Positions 11,030-24,868 are shown, numbered from the stretch's first letter. The stretch: 64,000 bases of DNA from Microplitis mediator (GCF_029852145.1 NC_079970.1:18542331-18606330); one strand, 5' to 3'. Numbers and translations: made by a program. Notes: a model not told the origin generated them from the letters alone.

Positions 11030-12615
11030 GTACGCGTCCGCCATATTTGTTTACATGATACATATATTTACAAAATAATAGTGCAATATTGTGCTGTGTT
11101 TATCTGCATAAATATGTAAAGTTTATAATTTAATAGTTTATATTATTTAAATATAATTATTTTATGGTTTAAAAACATTAAAAATAAAAAATAAATAATA
11201 TTTTCGTAAGAAAACTGTATTTGAAATATTTGATGCGCATGCACAGAAGCCATGAGATTTTTTCTCATGGCCAGAGTAAATAACGGCAGTCAAAACACCC
11301 ATGTCCTGAAGGGTTAATAGCTACAATAATCATCTTCGATAGTAATTATCACTACCGTCAATCTTTACTATTACCATTTTCAATGCTGAAACTAATTATT
11401 GTCACCATGGTAACAGTGCACTGAAAAATTTTACGACTATTTCAAATAGTTAAAATTAAAAATTGAGTACCGTACATAGTATGATTAAATTCTCTTCGTG
11501 TATTAATATAACAATTAATTATAATATAATTAATAATAATAATAATGATAAGGATAATAATTTGTTTTGGCAAGAACTAGTTTAAGTTATTAACAAATTT
11601 ATTATTTATTCCGTATGCGGAGTGATTTTCGTTTAGATTACAGAATTAATTTTTTTTCAAATAACATAAATCACAGTAGATTTTCAAACATTAGTTGTTG
11701 TATAATGTAGTAATATACACTTTAATACACTGTCTATAGCAGAGAGATTATTTTCTCTTGTTTATCATAGCAACAGTAGAACTGAAGAGAATGTCTAGAT
11801 TTATAATACTCAACCACGGCAGTGTGGCTTAAAATAAAAATAAATAAGAGACTATATGATATGTGGACAAAAAAATAACAAATATCATGCAAAAAGCTAC
11901 AAAGGATAGTGAATCACACCCTCGTCTGTATACTTATAAAACAAATACTGTGTATATGGATATATGTAAATATGAAGCTGAAAAAAATAGTGGTAGAGTA
12001 CGATGTGTGGAAAATATAAATAAAAAGTAAACATTCAGATTGCTGAATTCTGACAAAACCAGTAACGACATTTATTTTTTCCCCACGTGTTTCAAGTGTA
12101 CTTAGATTTTTCACTATTTCACCGTTTTATTACTTTACATTCTATCAAATTAATAACCTTTTATATTTTATTTTGTCTCTTGGGATTGAACTTTTTTTTA
12201 TTGTAATAAATATTCATAATTATATTACACAGTTATTTTACTAAAATAATTAAAATAGTAATTTAATATTGAAGTAAATTATTTTTTAATCCGATTAAAT
12301 TTATATTTAACATAAAATATTTATGTCAAATTGTGATGGCGTATCAAAGCGTCAGGAGCTGATTAAAGCGTAACTGCGTCTACTGACGTTGCTGCATGTA
12401 TATATATATATACACATATATACGGACTTTTTGTACGCTTATAGAATTTTCAACTGCCCATTGGACCGTTTCCCATTAATCGTGGCTGCGCCGCGCGGGA
12501 GCCATTAGCGCTCAGTGAAAAAGGCATCAAATAATTTACGCTTTTACGTCGCCACCACAAAAAGAATTGAAAACAAAAAAAAAAATCGGTCTGTCAGTTG
12601 ACCCTGCGGGCCAGC
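11030..12615. other. AT-rich non-coding stretch
   Basis: I see no gene. It contains TA-rich words related to the 5.7-kb element near 11310-11510, a short GC hairpin (GTGGCTGCGCCGCGCGGGAGCCA, 12482-12505) and a brief TATATA tract at 12397. Confidence 0.5.
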
Positions 12616-12620
12616 CCCAA

Positions 12621-13385
12621 AACTTCCCGCTGTTTTCGAGCTCGCTGAGCTCGAAAACATTATTGTGAATATATTTTCGAGCTCTTCGAGCTCGCAAATA
12701 CTTTTGTATGTCATTGTTTTGTAAAAAACCATTTTTTAGCATTTCTTTCTTCCACGATATCTCGCGAACGAATTAACCGATTTTGATGGTTGAGGTGGCA
12801 ATCGACGCGTTTTATCAAGTTCTAAAGCTGGTCGAATTTTGAAATTGATTTATTCAGCCGTTTTTGAGAAATTTCAAAAAAACCAAGGAAAAAATTTTTT
12901 TTGAATTCTTTCGTCAACGGTTTCTCTTGAACGAATGAACCGATTTTGATGGTTGAGGTGGCATTCGACGCGGCTTATAGAGTTTTAGAGCTGATTAGAT
13001 TTTGGAATCAATCCATCGAGCAAATTGGAAGTTATCCAAATAAAACATTTTTGAAAAAATTTTATTTTTGAAATATCTCTGAACGCACCCTACCGATTAA
13101 GTTCAAAGTTCTACGGCCTCAAGACATTAACAAGCCGCGTCGAATGACACCTCAACGATCAAAATCGGTTCATCCGTTCAAGAGTTATGAATATTTACAT
13201 ACATACATACGTACGTACGTACGTACACACATACATACACTCGGACATCATCGTGAAATTAGTCAGGATAGCTTCCTAGGACCTCGAAACGTCGACATCT
13301 GATGGAAATTCGATTTTCGTAAATCGGACCGAAACCAATAACTTCCCGAATTTTTGAAAATTTACAATTTTCTTAGCGGGAAGTT
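12621..13385. mobile_element. Complete AACTTCCCGC repeat element
   Basis: It begins AACTTCCCGCTGTTTTCGAG and ends TTAGCGGGAAGTT, giving terminal inverted repeats. Inside, GAACGAATTAACCGATTTTGATGG occurs twice directly (12758 and 12924) and once inverted (near 13150). A TACG/CATA tract lies at 13198-13235. Partial copies lie at 150-265 and 21140-21480, so this is a mid-size repeat family with no visible coding capacity. Similarity extends outward to TGACCCTGCGGGCCAGC at 12599 in the 21-kb copy, so the true left end may lie there. Confidence 0.6.
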
Positions 13386-14187
13386 AAAAACATCATAACT
13401 TCAAGTATCTCGAGATTGTTTTCCTCTCTTTTTAGTATATTTCCAATGTCCATACATCTTTTTCTTCGATATATTCATTTAAAAAAAAAATGTACTGAGA
13501 AACAAGAAGAAGAAAAATAAAAGAGTGAATGAAAAAAGGAATTCCCATTAATTTCGGATTAAAGGTTTTTATTTGTCGAAAAGAAAAAAAAAGGCCGAAA
13601 AGAAAGCAATTTTTTGTTTTACGTAGAACTTTGTGGACGAGCTTACGTGGATATTTGCTCAACGTGATAGAAACCTGTGGGTAGATTCTCTCTTCTTGTT
13701 TCTCTTTTATTTGACTACTTACTTACTCTCTTTCTCTCTTTGTAGTTAACATTTTCTCTTACTCGCCACTTTCTTCTTTTGTCCATGTACACTATACACA
13801 GGAAATAACGTTGAGTGGTTGACTTTCCTGGAGTTAAGTAGCCGATAGAAATGCATAGCGGCGCCGTATCAAGGGGTCACATAAACTCAATGAGGAAGTT
13901 GACTTGTATCGCAACTTTTCTTACCGTGTTTATACTCTACGGTCACTTGGAAAGCTTATTCCACTTAAATGATACCCTTGAATATGCGGTTGTTTTAGGT
14001 TAAGGTCATCACGATTCACCAGATTATTGATAAACACATATAATACATATATGCACACAAATATATATTTTAATCTGTCAAAACTTTTTATTTCTATACA
14101 TACATCAATCGAATTTTTTTATTAGCCAACTTTAACATACAAATTTTTTTCTAGTTTCATAAAAAAATAAATTTCAGACATTTGTAA

Positions 14188-14418
14188 GAAAACTTTTTGA
14201 CAAATGATTTCACGTCTCATGTTTTCGAAGTATTTTTTGAGGAACGTTTTGAAGTTTTTTCTTTCGATGTGAAAACTAACGATCATGATACTGCAAAACT
14301 CGTAGAAATTCCTATAAAATATTTAAACAATTTAAATGAGATAATTGAATACAAATTTTCGCTTTTATTGAAAAAAAAGATAAATTATTCAATAAAATCG
14401 ATTTTTGTATTAAAATAA
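14188..14418 (+). pseudogene. Coding-like fragment of unknown origin
   Basis: About 76 codons are open to a TAA at 14418. The composition is protein-like (alternating hydrophobic/charged residues, for example FEVFFEERFEVFSFDVK and KLVEIPIKYLNNL) rather than the low-complexity products of neighbouring ORFs. It follows a plausible acceptor (ATTTCAG at 14171-14177), but all three frames from that acceptor meet a stop before the ORF, so if it was an exon it is broken. The ORF has no ATG near its start. I do not recognise the family. Confidence 0.2.
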
Positions 14419-14755
14419 TTGAAAAATTAAATAGTATACTGTAAAAAAAGTGGGAGTGAATTCGGAGTGCTTACGGATTTTATGTAAATCTGAATCCAAT
14501 CTGTCACTCGGGGTTTTGAAAAATCGCTCCGCATACCGAGTAAATAGGGAGTTTGTTTTTTCAGAGGAGTGATTTCGGAGTAATCCAAACTCTATTTCAA
14601 TCTCCATTTACTCTCATTCGGAGTTTTAATATTCGAATGAACTCCTTTCAGGAATGAATTTCAATCTGAGGGGATTAAACAAATAAACAGTCATCCAAGG
14701 GTAGTTGTCTATTGAAAACAGAAGGTTATATTTAATTAGTATATTATTATACACA

Positions 14756-16514
14756 CACGGAGAAAAAAATACTGCTCCTCGAACGATCTAAAGTATAGTA
14801 ACTCGTAGATCGTTACAACAACAATACGTATGCTTCTGATAACAATACCGTATCGTTCCAGTAACTATCTATTAGATAGCTGTGAGCCCTATACGACTTT
14901 CCGTAGTCGTCGCCTTACACGGCACCACCTAACCTAACTAAACATCGATTTTCGCGCCAACTTTTGAATATTGTATAATTATTGCTAGCAGACGTTTAAT
15001 AAAAAAAATAGTGTAAAACATAATTGTGATGTTGAAATATGGACCCACGGATAATTAATAAATTAACAGAGTAGAATCTCCATAACTATGTTGTTATATT
15101 TTTATTGATAAGTGTTTTTTTATGCTTTTTGTAATCAAATATACATTCATAACCAAAAATCTAAATATTATATATAGTCGGTGTTTTATAATTTAAATGT
15201 TATACGTAAATAGTAGAAAAATAATTAATAAACAAATAAGATCTGAATTATTATTTAATTTAAAATTAAATTAATAATAAATAAATTCAAAAAATTAAAA
15301 GATATATTTATATTTATATTTAAAATTTATTTAGATTATAACTAACTAATAAATCAGTTTTATCAATTATTTTTGTTTAAAGTTATGACTGATTTTTATA
15401 ATATTGTAGTTCAACATTTCTAATTTTTATTTTATTCCAAATATTTTTAAGATAACTATCGGCGTTGAGAGCATAGCCAATTTTAATTCCATTGTTTGAC
15501 AATATTTTAGTTTTATGATTTAAGACCCTTTTTTTTATATATTGTAAAACTTCAAAATGTGAGTTTCTCTGAATTTGAGTTTAGATAATTTACAACTTAA
15601 TCCTAAAGGCCTCTTAAAATTTATTCCTTAAGTAAAATTTAAACTTATTTTCCCAGACGACGTCGTCCAGCTGAACTAAATTACTTTATTGCCTTTTTCC
15701 TTTAAATGTCTTCTGTCCTAAGCCTATGTCGATATCATATGGTCTCCAGTTTTCTCTAAATAATTTCTAGCCTTTCTAATGTCTCGCTCTTTTCTCTGGT
15801 CTATCCTTTCTCGCAATACCTCCTCCTACTCCAAGGATTGTTACTCCTACAATTGCTGATTCCCAATCACAATGTCACGTTTCCCACCTTTTCTAAACAC
15901 TTAGATTTTTACATACAGTTCAAGGGTCCTGAGGTTAAAGGGTCTCAGATACAAGACAAAAATAATAAGACAGTTACCACCAAGAACCCAAACCGTTTAG
16001 TTGAGACTTGCCTACTTCTCATCCTTACCAAAATTCAAAGCAAATTCCATTTTGAAGTTATTACCGAATTTGTTCATTGATTTATATTCACCATTTTTGT
16101 TCAATTAATTTATAAAAGCATTTTGTTCATTATTAAATTACATCAGTTACTATATTGAAATTCTAAATAAAGAAACATTAATAAGATATTAATTTAACTT
16201 ATTAAATTATTACAATTGCATGAACATTAACATCCCATCCGCGATTGTGATAAAAAACAATTTTATTTAATCAAAGTTATTTGCTTATCATTTATTTATG
16301 AATGATAAAGGTTTTTAAATATCTCATATAATTTTCAATGTGCGTGACGTCAGATAGGGCTCAGAACGATACCGTATAGATCTCAGAGCTGTCCACCGTA
16401 TTGTTGTCAGAACGATACAGTAGATCGTTACAGTAACATTCTAGTAGATAACTATAGCGTATTGTTACTGTAACTATACAGTATACTTCTGAGAACAATA
16501 TTTTTTTCTCCGTG
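14756..16514. mobile_element. MITE, ...CTCCTCGAACGATCTAAAG family, copy 2 with internal insertion
   Basis: The termini CACGGAGAAAAAAATACTGCTCC and ...CAATATTTTTTTCTCCGTG are flanked by CA on both sides. It matches copy 1 (8844-9893) at both ends. Relative to copy 1 about 1.2 kb of AT-rich DNA (about 15010-16245) is inserted after GCAGACGTTTAATAAAAAAAA; possible flanking duplications AATAAAAAA/GATAAAAAA are too low-complexity to trust. The 80-codon ORF at 15838 lies in this insertion and shows no recognisable family. Confidence 0.65.
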
Positions 16515-16590
16515 CAGCTTTACATCTTGGTATCTTAGGGTTTTTTGGTGATATATTATTATTAAAAAATAGAAGACGTCAATTGAGACA

Positions 16591-17149
16591 TCCCGGGTCA
16601 AAAATAAAACTTAATTCAGGCTCGCTTCACCTTATTTTCTTTTGAAGTTATCGATATGCCGACGATTTTCCGATAAGATTTCGACTTTTTCAACTTAGAT
16701 TAAATTTTTTTCAACTTTTTGAATTTTTTTCATCTTAGTTTCAACTTTTTTTAACTTATTCGGATTTTTTGATCTTAGTTTGAACTTATTCATCTTTACT
16801 TCGAGCACGATAGTCATTCACCTTACTTTTGACTTGCTGAATCAAGTCGAAAAAAAGTTATTTATTCGTCTTACTTTCGGCTTAATATTTAAAAATTGTT
16901 TCACCTTAGTTTTGACTTTTTCGCCTTATATTTTAAGTCAAATAAGTCTAAACCAAGTCAATTTCGACTTGATTTCAACTTTTCCATCTTAAATCGTGAC
17001 TAAGTAAGCCAGTTAAGCCTAAACCAAGATGAAAACTCAATGTATTTCATATCTCCGTGAAAAAACAGTCGAGACTGTCTTGTGAAAAACGGCTCCAAAT
17101 TTCGACTTGGTAAACCAAGTCTAAATCAAGTTTTATTTTTGACCCGGGA
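16591..17149. mobile_element. MITE, CCCGGGTCAAAAATAAAAC family, complete copy
   Basis: Ends TCCCGGGTCAAAAATAAAACT and AGTTTTATTTTTGACCCGGGA are perfect inverses over about 20 bp. The interior is rich in GACTT/AAGTC words. Other copies lie at 17474-17810, 38266-38455, 41069-41186, 46690-47242 and 47719-47972. Confidence 0.75.
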
Positions 17150-17473
17150 TGACAAAATAAAAACAAACTTTTTATGGGTGCCAATTAGCCACAACAATCA
17201 TCGTCAAAATTCATTTCTGGTAACAGGTATAATTTTTGGAATGCTTTACCAATAAATATAACAACAGCTGAAAGTTTATCAATCTTTAAGACTCTTTGCT
17301 ACAAATAATTAATGAGAGTAGAAACTAATTCTTCTTAGAAAAATTTACTGTGTACTTTATACTGATATTTATAATAACTTTATATTGTACAACTGGATTT
17401 GAAAGGGCTTCCTAGAGTCAGTATATATTTATGTAATTCATATATTACTTCAATAAATAAGGCCAATAAACAA
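17150..17473 (+). pseudogene. Non-LTR retrotransposon 3' end (reverse transcriptase C-terminus)
   Basis: In one plus-strand frame about 17205-17301 reads ...GNRYNFWNALPINITTAES followed by LSIFKTLCYK and a stop. The FWNALP.....SLS.FK pattern is the typical C-terminus of insect LINE polymerase ORFs. After the stop comes a short 3' UTR containing GAAAGGGCTTCCTAGAG and ending CTTCAATAAATAAGG. It is a 5'-truncated dead insertion lying between two pieces of the CCCGGGTC family. Confidence 0.55.
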
Positions 17474-17810
17474 TTTTTTTTCGACTTTGTTCAGCAAGTC
17501 AAAAGTAAGGTAAATGACTGTCGCGTTTGAAGTGAAGACGCATAAGTTAAAAGTAAAATGAAAAATGCTCCAAAAGTTGACAATAATTTAATTTAAGTCG
17601 AAAAAGTCGAGATCATATTGGAAAATCGTCGGCAAATCGATAATTTTAAAAGAAAATGAGGTGAAGCGAACGTGAATGAAGGAAAGCCAGTTAAGTCTAA
17701 ACCAAGGCGGTAACTCAATGTATTTCATACCTCCGTAAAAAATAGTCGAGTTTGTCTTGTGAAGAACGACTCTAAATTTCGACTTGGTGAACCAAGTCTA
17801 AATCAAGTCG
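17474..17810. mobile_element. CCCGGGTCAAAAATAAAAC family, partial copy
   Basis: It matches internal and right-end words of the full copies (TTCAGCAAGTCAAAAGTAAGG at its left, GACTTGGTGAACCAAGTCTAAATC at its right) but lacks the CCCGGG ends. Confidence 0.55.
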
Positions 17811-20800
17811 ATGAATGAAAAAAAATGTGTAAAAAAAGTTAATCTACTTTAGTTTTTATGATCAAATTTAAAAGTGAGAAAAGTTTTTGTAAAAGACAGG
17901 AGAGCAAAAATAAATACTAACGAAATTTAGTAACAGCGATGAAACCACGACAATAGATTATTGATATAATTCAATATAATAGCATTGACCACAAACCCTT
18001 TAGCATAAACATAGTTAGTATAAAATTGAATTATTCGTTCAACAAGCCAGCTGACTATGGTTTAAAATTAATAGTTTTGGCCGTAGCAAGTAAAGAGCAA
18101 AAGCCAGAATGGCTGACCATAGAATATTGAATTGCCTGTTGGTCAAATGTCGAGAGTAGTATAGAGAGCCAGATAGTTGGACAGCTACAGTCTGGCATAC
18201 ATTTATCGGGCTACATAACTGTAAAGTGGTAATAGACTGTCTCGATCAGCCTCGTTTAATAATAAAGGTACGTTTTCACGTTAACTTTACCTAAGATTAT
18301 ACTGTATTATTCATTATAATTAGACATTTACATGGAAGTAGAACAAGACTAGGCAAAATGGCGAGGTGCAGCCATAAAATTAAAAAAATTTTTTTTTTAT
18401 TATAATGGTTTAAAATCATCATTTATTAATTTCGTAATTATTTATTAGCAATTTAAGATGCCTTGTTCATTTATTTATGTATTTTCTTTTGAGGGCAGTT
18501 CCAATTTATCTTTTCATTTACTTAAAAAATTCAAAAACTGATAAATTGAACGTAATCAGGATCGACAAATTAAATTTTTGTTAATTAATAAATATTTGCT
18601 ATTTCGAATGTAAAAAAAAATTTTTTTTTTTTTCCGTGAGCAAAGAAATTTTTCCTAACTTTATTATTCGTTTATTCTCCGTTTTTATAATCTCCCAATA
18701 GAAGTCTAAAAAGATTTACAAATTTTTCAATTATGTCAGTAAAAAAAGCCGAAAAAGTTTAGTTTCATTTTTCTTCATAAGTTTTTGGCATCAAGTCTTT
18801 CTGATCATGATCATGTTTGTCTATTGTGAACTTAAAAATAATCATCAGAGTCATTTTAATTAATCGAATTGATAGTTTAATTTATATAAACGCTATAGGT
18901 CTTCAGAGAACTCGTTTCGACTGCCTTCTCACCCTTTAACTCAAAGTTTTAATGCAGATAATTATGATAAATGTAGTGAGTGGAACGGGATAAAACATGA
19001 TTCGAGACTTCGGGTGATTGCAATCCTAGCCTTTGACTTCGGTCAACCTCAGCTTGGTCTAAAATCGCGTTATTCCATTCCTTGTCACACAAGATAATAT
19101 TTAAAGTTACAAATTCTATGATTTTAAGAGCCATTACTTCACAAGGTATCTGAACTATTAAATAAATGCTCATATTTTTCAATATAAGGATGATCGAGAG
19201 TAATTTTTGTTCAAACTTTTCTCTCAAACAAAAACTCTAAAGCAAAATTAAGAACGATGCTCGACACAGTATTCTATAATTTAGCAATTTACGTTTCAAT
19301 TTTTCAAAAGTGTTCATTTGTTTAAGAAAAAAAAGTGGACAAAGTTTCTATTTACTATGCAAGTGGAACAAGGGTAGTACCGTTCGTTCACTTGGGTCTG
19401 ATAGAGAAAAAAGAATGGACCCCTCTTAAGTAGTTGTCCTACTACAATATTGTCAAAAAGTTATGAGCCATATGCGCGGTAAGAGCAGGTTAGCTGGTAG
19501 TAGAAATGAGACATTGTTTTTGTCTGATGCTGTACCCGTGGGAAGTTTACCTAACACACTACTCATATATACATATACACAAATACTGTTAAACATTTTC
19601 TTAAATTATAATCTGACAACGTCGTATATAGTCTACCCGTTGCTGTATAGTGTACTAAGTATCTGTTTAAATTTACTGCTCAAATAGTACTATCCATACT
19701 CACGTACGGTGTTGTCAGATTGTTTCTGTCCAATTCACCGACATATGTTTTTTCATTTATTGTTGAACTTTGCGTTGCTGTATCTCAACAATGAGATGGT
19801 GAATACTTTTTTTTAAATTCAGGACAAACTCATCAATTTTTTGTTAGTTTTTCAAAAGTTGTTTTTTAGAATCACGAACGCGACTTAAAACGTATACTCC
19901 TCACTACTCGCAATGTTAATGATCCGAACTTTGATTATAAATATCTCCAATTAGAGATGGTCAATCGATTTCAAATTTTAGTATCTTGATACCCTTAATA
20001 AGTATATAAAATTTGAGAACTTTCTGAGACTATGCTCATCACCTGACAACTACCGTTATATGAAAGGATTCAAAAAAATTATAATTGAAGTCCAGAAAAT
20101 AGTCAATTAAATAGTAAATGGAGTATTTCCATCATGTTATTTTGATTAATACCTTAACTACGTAAGTGAAAATTGAATAATATTGATTTACTAGTCGTGT
20201 TCAATCACTAGACCAGTCAATCTTTATGATTGATAAGGCCAGAAAAATACTTTGAGATATAAAAATATAATAATTGAATGGAGAAAATAATTTTAATCCA
20301 TATTTTAAATGACTAATATAAAATTCTGAGTGACTACATGAAAATGTAATTTAAGGCCATTCTTCATAGATTTTTTCTTTAATATATTCTAAGAAACTTT
20401 GGGCAATGATAATGAAAAAAGGAAATTCCTCTATAATAATACAATATATATTATAAATGCTTCTTCTTGCGTAAATTCCTCGCATTTACTTACGTTTAAA
20501 AAATTATTTCGAAAAATCGTGATAGTATTACGAGAAGAGAAACTAACGTCTCATTATTTTATTTTATTCTATTTCGTTTAATGCAAATTACAATACGTGC
20601 TTCGCAAAAAATATACTGATACTTGCTTAAATGCGAATGTGATAGAATTTCCAATGTACTTCGTAGATAGACTGAAAATTTATTTTCTTTTATAAAATAA
20701 ATTAAATACTATATCTTTTTGATTTGTTTATTTATTTACTTAATAGTTTTTTGCTTCTACTTCGCAGCAATTAGATTTAAATTTTATAAAAGCTCGAACT

Positions 20801-21124
20801 CGATTAGATCATTAAGATTTTATATAACAACTTTTATCAAAATTCTTACGTACTGTCTTATTACAGCAGTTGCAATATTTATTTTTATTGTTTGCGAATG
20901 CTTGAACTGTTTTTGTAGACATATATTTTGAAATATATATAATAATCAGTGAAAAAAAAACTAAATGTTACAGTCAACTAACCGTTATAAGCCTCTTCCC
21001 CTCAATCAGCAGTTGCTGAGTCGAAAACACTTTCCCCAACTTAACCACTTTTTTGAGATTTGTATTAGGCAGCTTCTTATAAGCCTCCATTAAAATTATT
21101 AAAATTGTAATCTAAGGACAGAAA
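17811..21124. other. AT-rich non-coding stretch, 3.3 kb
   Basis: Several ORFs of 60-92 codons (for example 18949-19227 minus, 20719-20931 plus) have low-complexity or unrecognisable products and no splice context. No repeat family seen elsewhere in the window is evident here, so it may be plain intron or intergenic DNA. Confidence 0.45.
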
Positions 21125-21480
21125 AAAACAATCTGAAAACCGCCTGACCCTGCGGGCCAGCTCCAAAACTTCCCGCTGTTTTCGAGCTCAGGGAGCTCGG
21201 AAACATTATTACTTGTAAATTTTTGATGCTCAAAAATTTCTTCGAGCTCAAAAATTTGTTAGACCGGTAGAACTTACCTGCACTGAAAAGTTATAATTTT
21301 TGTCCGAAGATATCTTTGGAACGAATCAATCGATTTGAACGTTCCTGGTGGCAATCGAAAGGGCGCCCCGAGTTAGAACTGATTATATTTTGAGGTCAAT
21401 CGGGCAAGTGGTTAATAAGTTATATGCAAAAAACCAAAGACAAAGAATTTTTTAATTTTTATTCTTCGTATAATTCGTCA
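21125..21480. repeat. Truncated AACTTCCCGC family copy
   Basis: TGACCCTGCGGGCCAGC and AAAACTTCCCGCTGTTTTCGAG repeat the sequence at 12599-12640. A weaker match follows (GAACGAATCAATCGATTTGA...GGTGGCAATCGA). The right half of the element is missing. Confidence 0.6.
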
Positions 21481-21560
21481 ACGACATGACCAATCTAATT
21501 AATGAAGAAAATTTACAATCTATATTTCACAGATTTTAGCACTTAAGCACTAGAAAAATC

Positions 21561-22073
21561 GCACGGTAAGAAATATTTTGCATATTGTATGGTATCGAAG
21601 ATTTTTATAGGTTATAAAATTGTATGCATAGATGATTCGATCATTGCGGGAATAGTAACATTGGCAATAGTTGTCGCAGACTCCACAATGTCAGTATGGC
21701 CGTCAGGCCCATACTGCATTGCCGTATCCATATTGCTTCTGGCCTATAAACCTAGTCTAACGACATCTATATAGTTTTGGTGGTAATACGATAGTATACA
21801 TCGATTGATACGCCAGAAATTATGGCGGGAAAAACCAGTAGCATTGTGCCCTCGACATTGTAGTATGGGTCTCAGGGCCATGCCGTTTCGCCGTGCCTGC
21901 TATGCATACGTGTGAGCAATACAATAGATCCAGTACTATATACAGTATAGTAAATAACGCCATACTTCTGGGACTCGTTACAATACTGTCTTGGAATATT
22001 TTACATACTATTTTAGTATCTGTCTTAAGATCATACCAGCATGGTGTTGAACGCTATGCATTTCTTACCGTGC
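21561..22073. mobile_element. MITE with GCACGGTAAGAAAT termini
   Basis: The left end GCACGGTAAGAAATATTTTGCAT and right end ATGCATTTCTTACCGTGC are inverted copies. The interior holds several CCATACTG/CAGTATGG-type short palindromes. Two small plus-strand ORFs (21589 and 21893) lie wholly inside and are not credible genes. Confidence 0.65.
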
Positions 22074-22679
22074 GGGATAGCGGCGTGTGACGAAATTTTA
22101 ATATGAGGTTTAAAATTGTTTAAAATAAAACAGGTTCATAACGGGTAATCGAGGACAAAACTAAACGCACAGTAGTGGAAAGACTGAAATTCTACAGAAA
22201 ATTTCCCCTAACGTCCTCTAGACCAGGCTTATGGCGGGTAATCGACTATACCTATATATAAATATAGATTTTAAGGTTGTGTATATTTATCATTTTGATC
22301 TTTAAAGATTTACTTAAAAATTTAGTTGAAAAATGTAATAGAAAAGCGATATTTGTCATCGCCAAGCAATTTGTTCGGGATATCTGAGTACACTCAGACA
22401 CACAAATAAAAATATATATGATCACCGTCTCAAAGATTTCTTTTATCTGAAAGTAAAAAGCATCAATATATATATCTTTCAATTGAATCATTTCACACAT
22501 AAATTTTTTATTTTCAACAAAATTCGATTTATTTCCAATTCTGAAATAAAAAAATAAATATAAGACATTTTACGTCACACGAATAATTCAAAATGATATT
22601 ATTATATTATCATATGTTGATATGTACATAAATAAATTAATGAATTAAATATAAATAAATATGAATATATAAGCGAAAA

Positions 22680-23420
22680 TGTAGTTTAAGATATATCCAC
22701 ATTTTGGGTAAATGTACAAGTGTGAAGATGAAAGTTTCACGATCTTTCGTGAGTTTACTTGCTTCAGTTGCATACAAGTGAGTTCCGTTTACTCAGAAAC
22801 GACGAGAAGAAACGATTTAGCAGCACGGTTTCGAGAAATGCAAAGCTCGCATAAAGTGGTAGAACCGTACTGAATTATACAAGATTCACATAGGCACGTC
22901 GAGTGTACGTGAAGCAGACTAAGGAATCAAGGATAGCACTAGATATACATATACATGTTTATATATATATATATATATGTATAGTTTATGAGATAGATCA
23001 GAATAGAGAGAGACAGGCAGACGGTACATGCTAAGGGCAAAAGGGATGTGGGTATAACTTGAGCTTGACTGCACAGTAGTCTATAGTGGTGCACTAGCAC
23101 TAGCATGATCGTGACGTGTATTCCATGGGGTGAATAGCCACGTCGGTATGTTCCTGGCCGTCTGCCAGCAACGGTAACTACTAGTACTACCACATTAATA
23201 GAGTTTTATTGTTATTTACTGTGACAATGGGTAAGCGTGTGCAAGCTTCGTCGCGTTATTAACGAGCTCGGCCTGGTTACGTCCACGCGTAAGTGACGAA
23301 GAGCCCACGAGGGGTATGGGAAATACTATATATAGAGTTGAGAATACAGAGTATAGAGGACAGAGTGGGTGTGGACAGTATTGTGTAGGTCACTGTGGAA
23401 CAATTTCGATAATTTTACCA
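22680..23420. other. GC-richer non-repeat patch, possible regulatory or 5' exon region
   Basis: Base composition rises and repeats are absent. A donor-like CACGC-GTAAGTGACG (23287) and TATATATAGAGTTG (23330) are present, but no ORF or clear exon could be built. A conserved non-coding or promoter region is possible. Confidence 0.25.
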
Positions 23421-24074
23421 GTTGTGAACGGCCGAGGAAAATTGATATCATTATAGTTAAATGTATGTTAGCAATTATTTATAAACAAATCTAATATTTC
23501 AGTTTTTTTCGGGAAATTTATTTACGAACTTTTATCAGTAATTCAATTTTTTTAGCTCGAATAATTTATAACTTAATAGTATGACTTTCTAAACAGGTTT
23601 ATTGATAGTTATGCTGTTCCACGACAACACATTTTCAAAGTTTTCAAATTTTAATGACTATAATATTCACTGAATCTGTTCAATTTGTCGACGGATTGAT
23701 AAAAATCAGGTTGATTATGTCAAAATTACATTAGCGATCGATTAATCGTTATTTTTGCCATATCCACTAAATAAATAATTTTTAATAATATTATAATTAA
23801 TTTATTGCCGTAATATGGACAGTGGAGCGGAGAAAAAAGTCTATTCAAAGTTTACAAAATAAATTGTAAGCTTTGAATAAGTTTGAATTGACATACTTCA
23901 GTTATTTTTATCACTGTAAAACTTCATATCATGTACATTACTGACAGAAAGTTTGAAAACACCTGCAAGTTTTTTAATAAAAACGAACAAAAATACAAAA
24001 CGACAAGTAACAAATTTTATCATTGTTATAATTTAATATTTTATCATTTTAAATTATTTGTTGTATTTTACCTA

Positions 24075-24683
24075 CACGGAAAGAAAATTATGGAGCTGTT
24101 CCCATAATTTTGTGAAATTTTTTCCTATACCATCATAGGAATTACGACCATAAATCATGGGAGCAGTTCCTATAAATATAGGAATGTTTCCCATAATTAT
24201 AGGAATAGTTCCTATAATTATGGGAATGATACCCATAACGTTATAGGAATGGTCCCTATAATTTATAGGAATACTTTTTATAATACTATGGGAATTATTC
24301 CAATAATATATAGGAACTATTCCTATAAATTATAGGAACCATTCCCATAACATTATAGGAATGGTTTCTATAATAGTATGAGAACTATTCCTATAATATT
24401 ATAGAAATGGTTCCCATAATAGTAAAGGAATAGTTTCCATACCATTATGGGAATGGTTCTCATAATGATATGAGAATGGTTCCCATAATATTATGGGATT
24501 GGTTCCCATATTGGTATGGGAATGGTTCCCATAATGGCATAGGAATTGTACCCATACTATTATAGGGATGGTTCCCATAATATATGGGAACCATCTCCAT
24601 AGTAGTATGGGTACGATTCATATATCATTATGGGAACTATTCCCATAACGCATAGCAAAACTTCCCATAATTTTCTTTCCGTG
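24075..24683. mobile_element. MITE built of TTCCCATAAT palindromes, copy 1
   Basis: The ends CACGGAAAGAAAATTATGG and CCATAATTTTCTTTCCGTG are perfect inverses (TA on the left, TC on the right). The whole interior is about 25 imperfect units of ATTATGGGAAC.ATTCCCATAAT type, each itself a palindrome of about 20-30 bp. A related but much longer element is at 59614-60855 and a degenerate one at 27005-27225. Confidence 0.75.
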
Positions 24684-24868
24684 TCATCGCGGTGGTCAAT
24701 TCTCAAATATATAATAATAATAAGAATTCAGAGCATTACAAGTGATAACAAACTTTCTACCGGTAGTGTAAATGTATGCAAAGGGATACGCTACTATTCG
24801 CCATCGCTTGTTACCGAACTAATATATTAAAGTTCGCAACAGTGTTTTGGTTCCACTCGTACTTGTAT

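Noticed and set aside
18949..19227. 92-codon minus-strand ORF
   Set aside because: Unbiased but unrecognised product, no splice sites, no sign of conservation; most likely chance.
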